Assembly: GCA_934466475.1 (NCBI GenBank)
Contig: CAKSLI010000003.1
Span: forward strand, 1 to 64,000
Direction of reading: 5' to 3'
Length of the DNA stretch: 64,000 nucleotides
DNA from: an uncultured Oscillospiraceae bacterium
Lineage (GTDB): Bacteria > Bacillota > Clostridia > Oscillospirales > Ruminococcaceae
A program made the translations under genes and the position numbers. Below the pieces are notes generated by a model, which saw nothing but the letters and a program-made list of their open reading frames with translations, was not told where the DNA came from and made no database searches. This document shows positions 8,195 to 17,197 of the stretch, one piece after another (position 1 is the first letter of the stretch; every line of letters starts with the position of its first letter).

Positions 8195-11100
8195 ATGGCA
8201 CTACTTATATGCAGATGCTGCGGCGGAACGCTTGAGCAGACGGGCGAATCCACACTGTATGCCTGCCGCAGCTGCGGAATGCACCAGACTGCGCCCCGTA
8301 TCACAGACGAGCAGCGCAGGAACCTTTTTGACCGTGCGGAGCAGCTCCGCGCCACAGGCGAATTTGACCGCGCAGCTGCCATATACGAACAGATGACCAC
8401 CGACTCCCCCGGCGACCCGGAGCTTTGGTGGGCTCTTCTGCTGTGCAGATACGGCATAACCTATGTTGCGGACGGCGGCAGGGCGGTCCCGACAATAAAC
8501 CGCGCCCGCAGGAGCTCCATTCTCGCTGACCAGCTTTTCCGCAATGTCATGGAATGCTCAGCTGGCGAAGCTCAGGAGCTCTACCGCCATCAGGCCGGAG
8601 AGCTTGAAGCAATACAGAGCAGGCTTCTCGCGCTGTCCGACAAGGAGCAGCCGTTTGATATCTTCATCTGTTACAAGGAGGATGACGGCAGGGGCGGCAG
8701 GACATACGAATCCCTGCTTGCGCAGGAAGTGTACAAAGCGCTTTCAGCAGCCGGACGGCGCGTATTCTTCGCGCGCATTTCACTGGAGGAAAAACCAGGG
8801 ATAGAATACGAGCCCTACATATTTTCTGCGCTGAACTCCGCGCGCGTCATGATCGTCATAGGGTTCACCGCGGAGCATTTCAATGCGCCATGGGTGCGCA
8901 ACGAATGGAGCAGATACCTTGCCCTTATGGACGAAAGCCGCCTGATAATTCCTGTTGTGAGCGGCGATATCAGCGTTATCCCGGCAGAGCTTTCCGGATA
9001 TCAGGCGGTGGATTCCTCGCAGATCGGATTCCTGGAATCGGTAATAGCCGCGTCAGAACGCGTGCTTCCCGCCTGCGGCAGAATCAGCACCGGCAGACCT
9101 GACGAGGTGCTGCACCGTGCATACGGATTCCTTGGTGCGGGGGACTATGCGGCTGCGGATAAACTCGCAGAGCAGCTGCTTGACCTCGACCCGGAAAACG
9201 GCGCGGCATATACAGTTAAGCTGCTTGCGGCGCTGCATGTTCAGGACATCTCAGGAATAGCGGCTCTGGAACGTGATATTTCCGATGAGCCTATGTTCCG
9301 GAAGGCCATAAAATATTGCAGCAGCCATCAGAAAAATGCCATAATGGAGGGAGCGCGCGAAGCTGCACGCCGCGGCGCCGTTCATCTTATAGAAAGCGCC
9401 TCGCAGCCGGAGGAGCTTGTTTCCGCGGCTGAAAAGCTGCAGGAGCTCGGCTGTGACGATACCGCAGATGAGTGCAGAAACCGGGCGGCTCAGCTCACCG
9501 AAAAAGCGTGGGAGCAGCAGCTCCGCATGAAATACGACTACGCCGCTGACATTCTTGAGAACAGCTCGGATCCGGAGGAGCTTTCCGGCGCGCTGGACCT
9601 GTTCGTTTCGCTTGGCGATTATGAAAACAGCCCGGAACTTGCGAAACGCTGCCGCATTAGGCTTGATTCATGCACAGCTGAGCAGCGGCGCCTGGCAGAC
9701 GAAGCCAAGCGGCAGTCCGAAAACCGCCAGGCATATCTTGTGCGGAGGAAGCGCATTCTTATCGCTTCCCTGACCGGAACAGCGGCGGCAGCAGCCGTTG
9801 TGCTGACATTAAACATAGCGCTTAATGTCGGCAGGATCTCTTCCGAATATTCGGCAGGTATCTCTGATTTCAATGCGGGAAGCTACCAGAGTGCCGCCGG
9901 GCATTTCAGGGCCGCCGGGGATCACCGCGATTCCCGCGAAATGGTGTCCTGGTCGGATTATTATTACGGATTGCAGCTCCAGGACAGCTCCCGCTTCGAT
10001 GAAGCAGCTGAGATATTCAGCAGCCTTGGCGACTTTGAAAACTCCGCTGAACAGCTTATCCAGACCAAGCTGAAAAAGGCGATATCCCTGCGGGACAGCG
10101 GGGAATACGATTCCGCCGTGACACTTTTCCGCTCGGTCGGGGATGAAGAACAGGCGCAGCTCACGCTGTACCGTCAGGCTGAGCACTGCGTGGATTCAGG
10201 AAATTTCCAGCAGGCGGCAAGCCTGTTTGAGGATCTGGGATATTTCAGCGACAGCCACACGCGGCTCGGAAAGGTGCGGTATGCCTGGGCGGAGCAATTA
10301 CTTGCGGACGGCGAGTTCAGCCTTGCCAAGAGAATGTTCCTGCTGAGCGGTGCTTACGACCGCGAGGAACGCGTAAAGGAAACCCGGTACCGCGAGGCTG
10401 AGCACACTGCCCTGTCCGACAAGGAAAAGGCAGCCGACCTTTTCAGATGCCTTGAAGATTACTCCGACAGTGCCGAACGCGCTGAGGAGTTTTACTATGA
10501 AGCCGCCTGCGACGCGCTTGCAGCCGGAAAATACGAAGCTGCGGAAACGCTGTTTTCCGCTCATTCCGGTTATGCGGACAGCCAAGAGCTCCTGAACGAA
10601 ACCAGGTACCTCCATGCAGATATGCTGTTCCAGAACGGTGATTACAGCGGCGCCTCGGATCTGTTCTCAGCCCTGGGAAGCTACTCCGATTCCGCGCAAA
10701 GGCTGGAGCAGACTAGGAAAAAGCTTGTGGAAAACTGCGCCGTGGGCAGTATCGTGGAGTTCGGAAGATACATACAGGACAATGATACGGCAGACGCGAT
10801 AAAATGGGTCGTTGCCAGCAACAAGGATGGAATGGCAATGCTGATCTCACTTTATATCCTGGATCAGCAGCCGTTCGGCGGAGACGACTGGGAAAGCAGC
10901 TCCCTGCGCAGCTGGCTGAACGGTGCGTTTCTTAACTCAGCATTCACAGCGGAGGAACAGCAGCGGATATGTCCGGTGCGAAAGAACTATTATAACGAGC
11001 TCCCCCCGGCTAACGGAAAAGAAGCCGGTACGGTGAGCGACCTTGTTACGATCCCGGGATATTCCGACTGGCGCAACTACATGAACCGCTACGCATACTG

Positions 11101-11272
11101 CACTCCCTATGCAGAACAGAAGCTGTCTGGGAGCAACATGGAGGACTATTACTGGATAGCGGACAAAATGGACGAACTCCCGCTGAGAATGGGACGCGGT
11201 AACGCCACGATCACGCTTAATTCCCCGGAAAGCGGAGTTCTGCCGATAATATGGATATCTATTCCAGGCTGA
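8195..11272 (+). CDS. Second receptor-like TIR protein (paralogue of the previous gene)
   Basis: 1025 residues with the same layout as its neighbour: zinc ribbon (C6xxC9, C24xxC27), linker with RYGITYV, TIR domain about 153-285 (PFDIFICYKEDDG; APWVRNEW with E237), basic stop (VRRKR) and membrane segment about 519-545, then degenerate repeats (LGDFENS, LGYFSDS, LEDYSDS, LGSYSDS) and a DUF6273-like end from about 848 (SSLRSWLNGAFLNSAF). ATG 8195 follows GGAGAG, and the 7-bp gap implies co-translation with the first TIR gene. The two ectodomains differ far more than the TIR parts, consistent with sensing different signals or forming a heteromer (inference). Confidence 0.85.
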   Translation: MALLICRCCGGTLEQTGESTLYACRSCGMHQTAPRITDEQRRNLFDRAEQLRATGEFDRAAAIYEQMTTDSPGDPELWWALLLCRYGITYVADGGRAVPTINRARRSSILADQLFRNVMECSAGEAQELYRHQAGELEAIQSRLLALSDKEQPFDIFICYKEDDGRGGRTYESLLAQEVYKALSAAGRRVFFARISLEEKPGIEYEPYIFSALNSARVMIVIGFTAEHFNAPWVRNEWSRYLALMDESRLIIPVVSGDISVIPAELSGYQAVDSSQIGFLESVIAASERVLPACGRISTGRPDEVLHRAYGFLGAGDYAAADKLAEQLLDLDPENGAAYTVKLLAALHVQDISGIAALERDISDEPMFRKAIKYCSSHQKNAIMEGAREAARRGAVHLIESASQPEELVSAAEKLQELGCDDTADECRNRAAQLTEKAWEQQLRMKYDYAADILENSSDPEELSGALDLFVSLGDYENSPELAKRCRIRLDSCTAEQRRLADEAKRQSENRQAYLVRRKRILIASLTGTAAAAAVVLTLNIALNVGRISSEYSAGISDFNAGSYQSAAGHFRAAGDHRDSREMVSWSDYYYGLQLQDSSRFDEAAEIFSSLGDFENSAEQLIQTKLKKAISLRDSGEYDSAVTLFRSVGDEEQAQLTLYRQAEHCVDSGNFQQAASLFEDLGYFSDSHTRLGKVRYAWAEQLLADGEFSLAKRMFLLSGAYDREERVKETRYREAEHTALSDKEKAADLFRCLEDYSDSAERAEEFYYEAACDALAAGKYEAAETLFSAHSGYADSQELLNETRYLHADMLFQNGDYSGASDLFSALGSYSDSAQRLEQTRKKLVENCAVGSIVEFGRYIQDNDTADAIKWVVASNKDGMAMLISLYILDQQPFGGDDWESSSLRSWLNGAFLNSAFTAEEQQRICPVRKNYYNELPPANGKEAGTVSDLVTIPGYSDWRNYMNRYAYCTPYAEQKLSGSNMEDYYWIADKMDELPLRMGRGNATITLNSPESGVLPIIWISIPG

Positions 11273-11293
11273 TGACCGCACCGCCGCTTCCGG

Positions 11294-11337
11294 AAACAAA
11301 GAAAGGCACCCAAACACGCAAAGCGTATCAGGGTGCC
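11294..11337 (-). terminator. Terminator of the tRNA-Leu gene
   Basis: GGCACCC (11305-11311) pairs with GGGTGCC (11331-11337), with an inner ACGC/GCGT stem. On the minus strand it is followed by TTTCTTTGTTT, just beyond the tRNA CCA end. Confidence 0.75.
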
Positions 11338-11341
11338 TGAC

Positions 11342-11428
11342 TGGTGCCGCTGACCGGACTTGAACCGGTATGGATGTTACTCCGAGGGATTTTAAGTCCC
11401 TTGTGTCTGCCGATTTCACCACAGCGGC
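11342..11428 (-). tRNA. tRNA-Leu (anticodon UAA)
   Basis: 87 nt on the minus strand. Acceptor stem GCCGCTG/CAGCGGC, discriminator A, encoded CCA. The anticodon loop has ACTTAAAA between GGG and CCC, giving UAA (codon UUA). A long variable arm (CTCGGAGTAACATC), GGTTCAAGTCC T-loop and a class II D-arm are all consistent with leucine. Confidence 0.95.
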
Positions 11429-11442
11429 ATAACAACATTATT

Positions 11443-11471
11443 ATTCTAGCATAAAAAAGGCAATTTGTCAA
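11443..11471 (-). promoter_or_regulatory. Promoter of tRNA-Leu
   Basis: On the minus strand TTGACA (11466-11471), 17-bp spacer and TAGAAT (11443-11448), about 15 bp before the mature 5' end. Confidence 0.75.
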
Positions 11472-11581
11472 GGACTTAACGAAAAAAATTCAGTCGGGGC
11501 GATACCTTTTTCAAAGAATTGCGGCATGCGGCTTCTTGAAATGAACAGTCATCCATATTGATCCATGCGCAGTAAACTGAA

Positions 11582-11710
11582 AACTCCTGGACTATCGTTC
11601 GGGAGTTAGCTTGTTGAAAAAGTATCTATCCCAGACTGTTGAGAAAGGCGCTGACGACGCAGATGTACCTTTATCGACAGTCTGAACTCCCGGACGAACG
11701 TTCGGGAGTT
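11582..11710. repeat. Intergenic inverted-repeat element
   Basis: Two palindromic arms, 11582-11607 and 11685-11710, each begin AACTCC and end CGTTCGGGAGTT. An inner 8-bp inverted repeat (CAGACTGT 11632-11639, ACAGTCTG 11677-11684) encloses about 37 nt. The minus-strand side can act as a terminator for cotH. The size and nested symmetry suggest a mobile palindromic repeat or structured RNA. Nothing else is seen between 11472 and 11739. Confidence 0.5.
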
Positions 11711-11739
11711 TCATGTTATCTTTATTGACTGCCGCCGGG

Positions 11740-13761
11740 CTATCTCCTTCGGAACAGGAAAGCGAAAACAAGTCCCGCTGCAATGACAGCGGCGCTTATC
11801 CCCACAGATATCAGACCGGACATATCGCTGCTGCCACCTTCTGAATCGTCAGCGGCTCCTGGGAAACCTCCGTTGCCGCGTCCGCCTGGTCTGTTGCCAT
11901 TCTGACCGGGAAACTGCGCGTCTGCCCCGCCTGCGGCTCCGCTCTCTGACGATGAATCCGCTGACGTATTCTCCGACTGACTCGCGTTAGTCTCATCTGC
12001 ACTGGCGGAATCGGTTTTCTGCGAATCATCTGCGGAAGCGCTGTCAGGCCGCTGCGGAGGCTGCGCGCTTTGCTGCTCTCCGTCCGCCGGGACGCTCTCC
12101 GCGTCTCCGGGAACCCCGACGAACTCCCCGCCGCCAGCGTTTCCACGATCTCCAAATCCGCCGTTTCCGGCGTTATCCATGCGGTTGCCTCCGCCCATTC
12201 CGCCCATGACAGAAATATCTATGCCGGAAGTGTCCGTCAATGCGGAAGGATCACTGTTCTGACCGTCATCAGTAGAGGGGATTGTACCGTCAAGCTGCCC
12301 GGAAACGCTCTCCGCACGGAGCTCTATTACCTGAAGCAGCATCTGTGCCGCCGTATCGTATTCGTCATAGGTATAAAAAGCATTCGGGTCTGTGTTAACA
12401 AGTGAATCTATCTGGCTGCGTATGCGGTCGTATGTCTGACGGAGCACTCCCCCGCCTACGTACTCTTCGCAGAGTATCCGCAGGTACTCGTGGTACCTGG
12501 CGAGGTACTCCTCGTTTTCGAGAACGGCGTCAAAGAACTGCGTTCCGGAAAACGGAGTGTCTATCGCATCATTCACTGCGGTGGACGAAGTACCGTTCAT
12601 TCCGCCGAACGCCAGGTTGTAGTCCCACGGGATAAGGTTGATTATACCGCCGCTCTCATAAAGATAGTAATTGTGCGCCATATTTCCGCTGAGGCTGTCG
12701 AGGTTCACTACAAATTCATGCACCGCCATATATTTCAGCAGATTATCAATATCAAGGTAATCCTCAAGGTCAGAGCCCTCTGCGGCGGCTTTCAGCGCAG
12801 CGACCACGCGCTTGTGGTCGGATTTCCCCGTGCTGTTTACCTCGCCGTCCCAGATATCCGAATAGCTGTCCAGGTCATCGTCAGTATAGTTGAGATCTGA
12901 TCCTCCGGAGCTTCCAAACGGCATACTGCCGGAGAAATCGTCCTTGCCGCCGGGCGGAGTCATCTCTGAAAAATCCGGTGCGCCGCTCTCAGAAGTCCCG
13001 TTCATATCCGGAGGAGTAAAGCCGCCTGGAAAACCTCCGTTTTCTGACTGGCTGTCGGTCTCCCCGCCAGGAGCCTGCCCGATATTATCCGGCATTTTAC
13101 GGTCATCATCGTTTTTACCGCCGCCCATTTCCATAGAATCCGGTTTGTACAGATTTCCGCTTCCGGTGCCGTAATTTCTCATAAGGAAGCTGTCCTCAAC
13201 TCCCTCCAGCGCGAGGTAAATTCCCCAGTACTCATCGTTTACGGAGATTTCCGCGTAGTTATAAAGCGAGCTGTCGGCGCCGAGGTAAGCGAACATGTCG
13301 TACACTATCGCTTCCTTCATGTTGGTCGCGTCAGCGTAATTGTTGTTGAGTATCAGCTTATCCAACCCGAAGCAGGTCTGACCGTCAACATAATGATCAA
13401 ATTCCAGCTTGAAGCTGTATCTGTCGGTGGTGGGATCGTTCACAATGGACGAAAGGCTGGTGTTTCCCTTGGGACGTATACCAACGCTGTAAAATGTTGT
13501 TCCGTTTATCTCAACGTTACACTTGTAGTATTCCTCGGACGCAGCATTATCAAGCATATCCTGCCAGTCGGCATCGTCCATGATGATGTTGACCGACATT
13601 ATACTGCTGTGATCAAACAGCCTGCTTTCATACTGCATGGTGATTCCGCCGTCAGCACCCGCAAAAACCGTGCCTGAAAAGACGCACAGCAGCAGGCTTA
13701 TTGCAAGGGCGGCAGCTATCGCGGCAACGGCGACCCTGTCGGCTAATTTGGTTCCAAGCAC
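11740..13761 (-). CDS. CotH-kinase family protein, membrane-anchored
   Basis: 673 residues. An N-terminal signal (about 12-34) exports the protein, and a C-terminal membrane segment followed by FRRR anchors it. The CotH core shows the atypical kinase motifs: HEFVVNLDSLSGNMAHNYYLY (about 347-370) and the metal-binding IPWDYNLAFG (about 377-386). Two long low-complexity stretches rich in G, S, P, D and N interrupt the middle and precede the anchor. CotH of Bacillus phosphorylates spore coat proteins; here the neighbours are VTC and DUF4956, a common clostridial trio likely acting on surface polymers. The start is GTG 13761, behind GAGAGGTGAT, 13 bp after the DUF4956 stop. Confidence 0.85.
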   Translation of the reverse strand: MLGTKLADRVAVAAIAAALAISLLLCVFSGTVFAGADGGITMQYESRLFDHSSIMSVNIIMDDADWQDMLDNAASEEYYKCNVEINGTTFYSVGIRPKGNTSLSSIVNDPTTDRYSFKLEFDHYVDGQTCFGLDKLILNNNYADATNMKEAIVYDMFAYLGADSSLYNYAEISVNDEYWGIYLALEGVEDSFLMRNYGTGSGNLYKPDSMEMGGGKNDDDRKMPDNIGQAPGGETDSQSENGGFPGGFTPPDMNGTSESGAPDFSEMTPPGGKDDFSGSMPFGSSGGSDLNYTDDDLDSYSDIWDGEVNSTGKSDHKRVVAALKAAAEGSDLEDYLDIDNLLKYMAVHEFVVNLDSLSGNMAHNYYLYESGGIINLIPWDYNLAFGGMNGTSSTAVNDAIDTPFSGTQFFDAVLENEEYLARYHEYLRILCEEYVGGGVLRQTYDRIRSQIDSLVNTDPNAFYTYDEYDTAAQMLLQVIELRAESVSGQLDGTIPSTDDGQNSDPSALTDTSGIDISVMGGMGGGNRMDNAGNGGFGDRGNAGGGEFVGVPGDAESVPADGEQQSAQPPQRPDSASADDSQKTDSASADETNASQSENTSADSSSESGAAGGADAQFPGQNGNRPGGRGNGGFPGAADDSEGGSSDMSGLISVGISAAVIAAGLVFAFLFRRR

Positions 13762-13774
13762 GATTTATCACCTC

Positions 13775-14446
13775 TCAGGACATATATTCGCCGTTGTAGC
13801 TTACCAGCGCCGCATTTGTCACGCCGTCCAGCTTTATCAGACTGTTGATGAATTCCGTGGAGCTTCCGGATATCCTGACCTCCGCCGTGGTTTCAATGCC
13901 GCCGGCGTTGACGGTCTTGCTCTTGACGACCATGCGCTTTACAGAGCGCGAAACGAGGTCGAGGGCAGCCTTTTCCGCATTGTCGTCTGCGGAGTTTATA
14001 ACCACGATATAGGGCGTTTCGATATGCTTTCTGTTCGCGAAAAGTATCAGCACAACCCCGATTATAACAGAGCCCGCAACTGCAAGCGGGATCATTCCTG
14101 CGCCAATGACGATGCCTGCCGCGATAGACCAGAACAGGAAAACGATCTCCATGGGCTCCTTTATCGCCGTGCGGAAACGGACGATCGAAAGCGCGCCGAC
14201 CATACCGAGAGAAAGCACAACGTTTGAGGTCACAGCCATTATCACGAGCGTCGTCACCATTGATAGTCCTACCAGTGAAAGCGCAAAGCCCGTGGAGTAC
14301 ATCACACCGCTGAATGTCTTCTTATAGACCAGAAAGACGAAAAGTCCGATAGCAAGCGCGAAAGCGAGTCCGATCAGGGTATCAAGTATTGAAAATTCCG
14401 TTACGCTTTCAAGAAAGTTGGATTTGAAAATGTCATTGAATGTCAT
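13775..14446 (-). CDS. DUF4956 integral membrane protein
   Basis: 223 residues: four hydrophobic segments (about 20-40, 47-72, 78-90 and 103-135, with VGALSIVRFRTAIKEP between) followed by a soluble ACT-like tail (about 145-223). This is the DUF4956 family, whose function is not established, regularly encoded between a VTC-type polymerase and a CotH protein. It lies in the same operon here, 12 bp after the VTC gene. It is plausibly the membrane partner of the polyphosphate polymerase, as the transmembrane part is in VTC complexes (inference). Confidence 0.85.
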   Translation of the reverse strand: MTFNDIFKSNFLESVTEFSILDTLIGLAFALAIGLFVFLVYKKTFSGVMYSTGFALSLVGLSMVTTLVIMAVTSNVVLSLGMVGALSIVRFRTAIKEPMEIVFLFWSIAAGIVIGAGMIPLAVAGSVIIGVVLILFANRKHIETPYIVVINSADDNAEKAALDLVSRSVKRMVVKSKTVNAGGIETTAEVRISGSSTEFINSLIKLDGVTNAALVSYNGEYMS

Positions 14447-14458
14447 AGTTAACCTCCG

Positions 14459-15148
14459 TTATCCGTATCTCCGGCAAGAGCCGTATTTTGAAAATGCCTG
14501 CTGGCGCAGGTCTTCCGACTGAATAAGATCGCTTATCACGCCCGGCAGGAAATCATCATACTTGACCTCCATGATCATCTCGCCAGGCGAATCGCAGGCG
14601 TTTATGTCATGCACGCCGTCAAGGAAATCCCGGCTGAACATTGACGTCCGGATATTCATGTCGAAAGTGACCCGGACGTTTCCAGGCGCGTAAATGTACG
14701 GCTCCCGCTCGTAGCTCACAAGAACCCTGGGACGCAGCAGCTGCGTGCTCATCTTTGAAAGGAGCTCCCGGAGCAGCGGCTTTCCGTCAGTGCTTATGCC
14801 GCCGTATTCTCCGCTCAGAAGCTTCCGGCAGTCGTCTGACCGGAGCGCTTCGCTGCACTTCATGCAAAGACCGTTGTGCTTTATCTTCTTTTCCAGGGTC
14901 AGGCGTGACGTGTCATCATTGTAATACCTTATCCTGAACTTTTCACGCTGGGGGATTCCGTCCACCTTTTCACGGAGAGCCTTATCGCTGTAATTGTCGA
15001 AATATATGCTCCGTATGCAGTATCTCCCGGAAGCGTTGGTGTGCGGGTCGGTCTGCATTATCATGCGGAGCTTTCCTCTCAGCGCCACAAAGTCCGCATA
15101 GCTTACGGAATATTTTAGCTCGTGACGGTATCGCGGTTCGTTTTCCAT
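14459..15148 (-). CDS. VTC-domain polyphosphate polymerase
   Basis: 229 residues of a VTC (CYTH/TTM-like) domain, which in yeast makes polyphosphate from ATP. Characteristic strands are RHELKYSVS at the N-terminus, SIYFDNYSDKALREK, FRIRYYN, LTLEKKIKHNGLCMK with the basic tunnel residues, and MIMEVKYDDFLP near the end. I chose ATG 15148, preceded by GGAAAGGAG; a longer frame adds ten residues without support. It is the first gene of the VTC-DUF4956-CotH operon. Its promoter carries four TTTCA direct repeats that match the response-regulator promoter nearby. Confidence 0.88.
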   Translation of the reverse strand: MENEPRYRHELKYSVSYADFVALRGKLRMIMQTDPHTNASGRYCIRSIYFDNYSDKALREKVDGIPQREKFRIRYYNDDTSRLTLEKKIKHNGLCMKCSEALRSDDCRKLLSGEYGGISTDGKPLLRELLSKMSTQLLRPRVLVSYEREPYIYAPGNVRVTFDMNIRTSMFSRDFLDGVHDINACDSPGEMIMEVKYDDFLPGVISDLIQSEDLRQQAFSKYGSCRRYG

Positions 15149-15178
15149 AATGTGTTCTCCTTTCCTTGTCATAAGCAT

Positions 15179-15234
15179 ATTTTACTGTCCCTAGCTGAAA
15201 CCGACCTGAAATTTAACCTGAAATTAACGTGAAA
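15179..15234 (-). promoter_or_regulatory. VTC operon promoter with four TTTCA boxes
   Basis: On the minus strand TTTCA begins at four places (TGAAA on the plus strand at 15196, 15207, 15219 and 15230), spaced 11, 12 and 11 bp, in phase with one helical turn. They lie upstream of and across the weak -35 of a TAAAAT -10 box (15179-15184). This is the layout of an activator site for an OmpR/PhoB-type regulator. Confidence 0.6.
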
Positions 15235-15241
15235 TATAAAA

Positions 15242-15264
15242 AGGGGGCTGCTTTCGCAGTCCCT
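15242..15264 (-). terminator. Terminator of the two-component operon
   Basis: On the minus strand GGGACTGC, GAAA loop, GCAGCCCCC, then TTTTT; it starts 3 bp after the histidine kinase stop codon. Confidence 0.8.
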
Positions 15265-15267
15265 CGA

Positions 15268-16470
15268 TTATAAAATCACCTTGAAAATAACCTGATCTTC
15301 TCCAAGAATTTTCGCGGAGATCTTTCCTCCATGTGCTTCGGCGATCTCCTTTGCAGCCGCAAGTCCCAGACCGCTCCCCGGGCTGTTCCGGGATTTATCC
15401 GAACGGTAAAATCTGTCGAAGAAATGCGGCATTTCTCTGCTGTCAATACCTGTGCACTTATTTACCACTGACAGCTCCGTGCGCCTGCCGTAGCGCTTAA
15501 GCGACAGCCGTATCACACTGTCAGGGTCGGAATATTTAAGGGCATTGTCCAGCAGGATCGAGGTCAGCTTTTGGAATGCGTCCATATCTCCGACTATATT
15601 GACGTCATTGTCTATGTCCTGAGTGAACTGTTTTCTGTTCGCCCGTGCGGTCATTGAAAATGCCTCGGCGATCTCCCATACTGCGTCCGACAGCGAAAAT
15701 TCAGTGCGCTCACGGAACGGCTTCTCCTCGGACAGACGCGACAGCATGACCAGCTCTTTCACAAGCTTCGACAGCCTCTCAGACTGCCGGCGGATATTTC
15801 CGACCCATTCATTGCCGGGGACCTCCATATCCAGCACGTCAGCGCTCGCTGAAATCGCGGTTATGGGAGTTTTCAGCTCATGCCCGGCGTCGGTGATGAA
15901 GCGCTTCTGCTGCTCGATATTCCGGATATACGGCTCAATGGCGCGCCTGGAAAAGACTGCGACAAGTATCCCCACTGCTGCAAGGCATATCACCCCGACC
16001 CCGCAGGAAACTATCAGCAGCGTGCGCATGAATCCCTGCTCCTGAGAAATATTCAGGAACACAAGCCGGCTGCCGTCATCAGCGGATCTCACAAGGTAGC
16101 GGTATTCGCCTATGCTTCCCTTTTCCCTGCCCGACTCCAGTATATTCCGGGCGTATTCCTCCGCCTGTTCTGATGTAACGCTCCTGACAAAATCCACGTT
16201 TGAAGCGGTGATGTTTCCGTCTGCGTCAGCGCTGACAGTAAAATAGCGCATCATATAGCGCATTTCCGGGGAGCCGCCTCCGAATGGCTTCCCATGGTCG
16301 TCCGGAGGCTGCTGGCCATCGTGATCGGCAAACATCGCGAGCGTATTATCGGTGCGTTCCGTTGTAACGACATAGTTCCACATATTTATCCCGAAAATAA
16401 GGACGGCAAGAACTGCGCTCACAGCCGCGATAGCTGAAAGCACGAAACGCCTGCGCAGCTTTTTCAGCAT
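15268..16470 (-). CDS. Sensor histidine kinase
   Basis: 400 residues. Membrane segments about 9-35 and 149-174 flank an extracytoplasmic sensor of about 115 residues that contains a G/P/D-rich patch. The dimerisation domain holds H197 (DAGHELKTPIT), the N box N309 (LLDNALKYSD) and the G2 box GSGLGL (365-370). The kinase passes phosphate from H197 to the response regulator encoded immediately upstream, whose gene overlaps this one by 7 bp. The signal is unknown; the adjacent VTC/CotH operon shares regulator boxes, hinting at a link to phosphate or envelope state. Confidence 0.95.
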   Translation of the reverse strand: MLKKLRRRFVLSAIAAVSAVLAVLIFGINMWNYVVTTERTDNTLAMFADHDGQQPPDDHGKPFGGGSPEMRYMMRYFTVSADADGNITASNVDFVRSVTSEQAEEYARNILESGREKGSIGEYRYLVRSADDGSRLVFLNISQEQGFMRTLLIVSCGVGVICLAAVGILVAVFSRRAIEPYIRNIEQQKRFITDAGHELKTPITAISASADVLDMEVPGNEWVGNIRRQSERLSKLVKELVMLSRLSEEKPFRERTEFSLSDAVWEIAEAFSMTARANRKQFTQDIDNDVNIVGDMDAFQKLTSILLDNALKYSDPDSVIRLSLKRYGRRTELSVVNKCTGIDSREMPHFFDRFYRSDKSRNSPGSGLGLAAAKEIAEAHGGKISAKILGEDQVIFKVIL

Positions 16471-17138
16471 TGTGACACCTCCAGAGAATAGCCTGCGCCC
16501 CGCACGGTGCGTATTTCAGCGTCTGAATTTATTGAACGCAGCTTCCTGCGCAGGAAGCCTATATAAGTCCAGACCACATCGCTTGTGGTCTCGCTGTCGA
16601 GCCCCCACACCCTGTCCATAATGAATTCGGACGAGAATATCCGGTGCGGATTGCGCATGAAAAGCTCCATTATCTGAAATTCCTTGTTATTCAGCTGTAC
16701 CGCTGTATCGCAGCTCAGCTCGTAGGTGTCGCAGGAAAGCCGCGTGTTTCCGCACACAAGCTCCGGCGTGGAGTAGCTTCCGCTGCGCCTGGAAAGAGCC
16801 CTTACCCGGGCGATGAACTCCGCAGTTGCAAATGGCTTCGGGAGGTAGTCGTCAGCGCCGGCGTTCAGCCCGGCTACCCTGTCCTCTATTTCGGATTTTG
16901 CAGTCAGCAGCATTACGGGAGTCCTGTCGCCGGCTGCGCGGATCTGTCTGAGGACTTCGATACCGTCCTTTTTCGGCATCATAATGTCAAGCACGATGAC
17001 ATCATAATGACCGACCGCAATATAATTCAGCGCCTCTTCCCCGTCGGACGCGGCGTCAACTGTATATTTGCTGCGCTCAAGCAGCGTACAGAGAGCCTTG
17101 AGTATCACAGCTTCATCTTCGGCAATGAGTATCCGCAT
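16464..17138 (-). CDS. OmpR/PhoB-family response regulator
   Basis: 224 residues: receiver domain with phospho-acceptor D51 (VIVLDIMMP), switch T79 and K101 (PKPF), then a winged-helix DNA-binding domain (about 125-222; LNNKEFQIMELFMRNPHRIFSSEFIMDRVWG). Partner of the overlapping histidine kinase. OmpR/PhoB proteins bind 11-bp-phased direct repeats, and such TTTCA repeats lie both in front of this gene and in front of the VTC operon, so self-activation and control of that operon are likely. Confidence 0.95.
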   Translation of the reverse strand: MRILIAEDEAVILKALCTLLERSKYTVDAASDGEEALNYIAVGHYDVIVLDIMMPKKDGIEVLRQIRAAGDRTPVMLLTAKSEIEDRVAGLNAGADDYLPKPFATAEFIARVRALSRRSGSYSTPELVCGNTRLSCDTYELSCDTAVQLNNKEFQIMELFMRNPHRIFSSEFIMDRVWGLDSETTSDVVWTYIGFLRRKLRSINSDAEIRTVRGAGYSLEVSQC

Positions 17139-17164
17139 ATTCCTTCCCCTTTCCGTTTTAATTC

Positions 17165-17197
17165 ATTATAATCCGCCCACTTGAAATGCAGTTGAAA
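17165..17197 (-). promoter_or_regulatory. Response-regulator promoter with two TTTCA boxes
   Basis: On the minus strand TTTCA occurs twice 11 bp apart (TGAAA at 17182 and 17193 on the plus strand), covering the -35 region of a TATAAT box (17165-17170). The boxes match those before the VTC operon, which suggests autoregulation. Confidence 0.6.
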
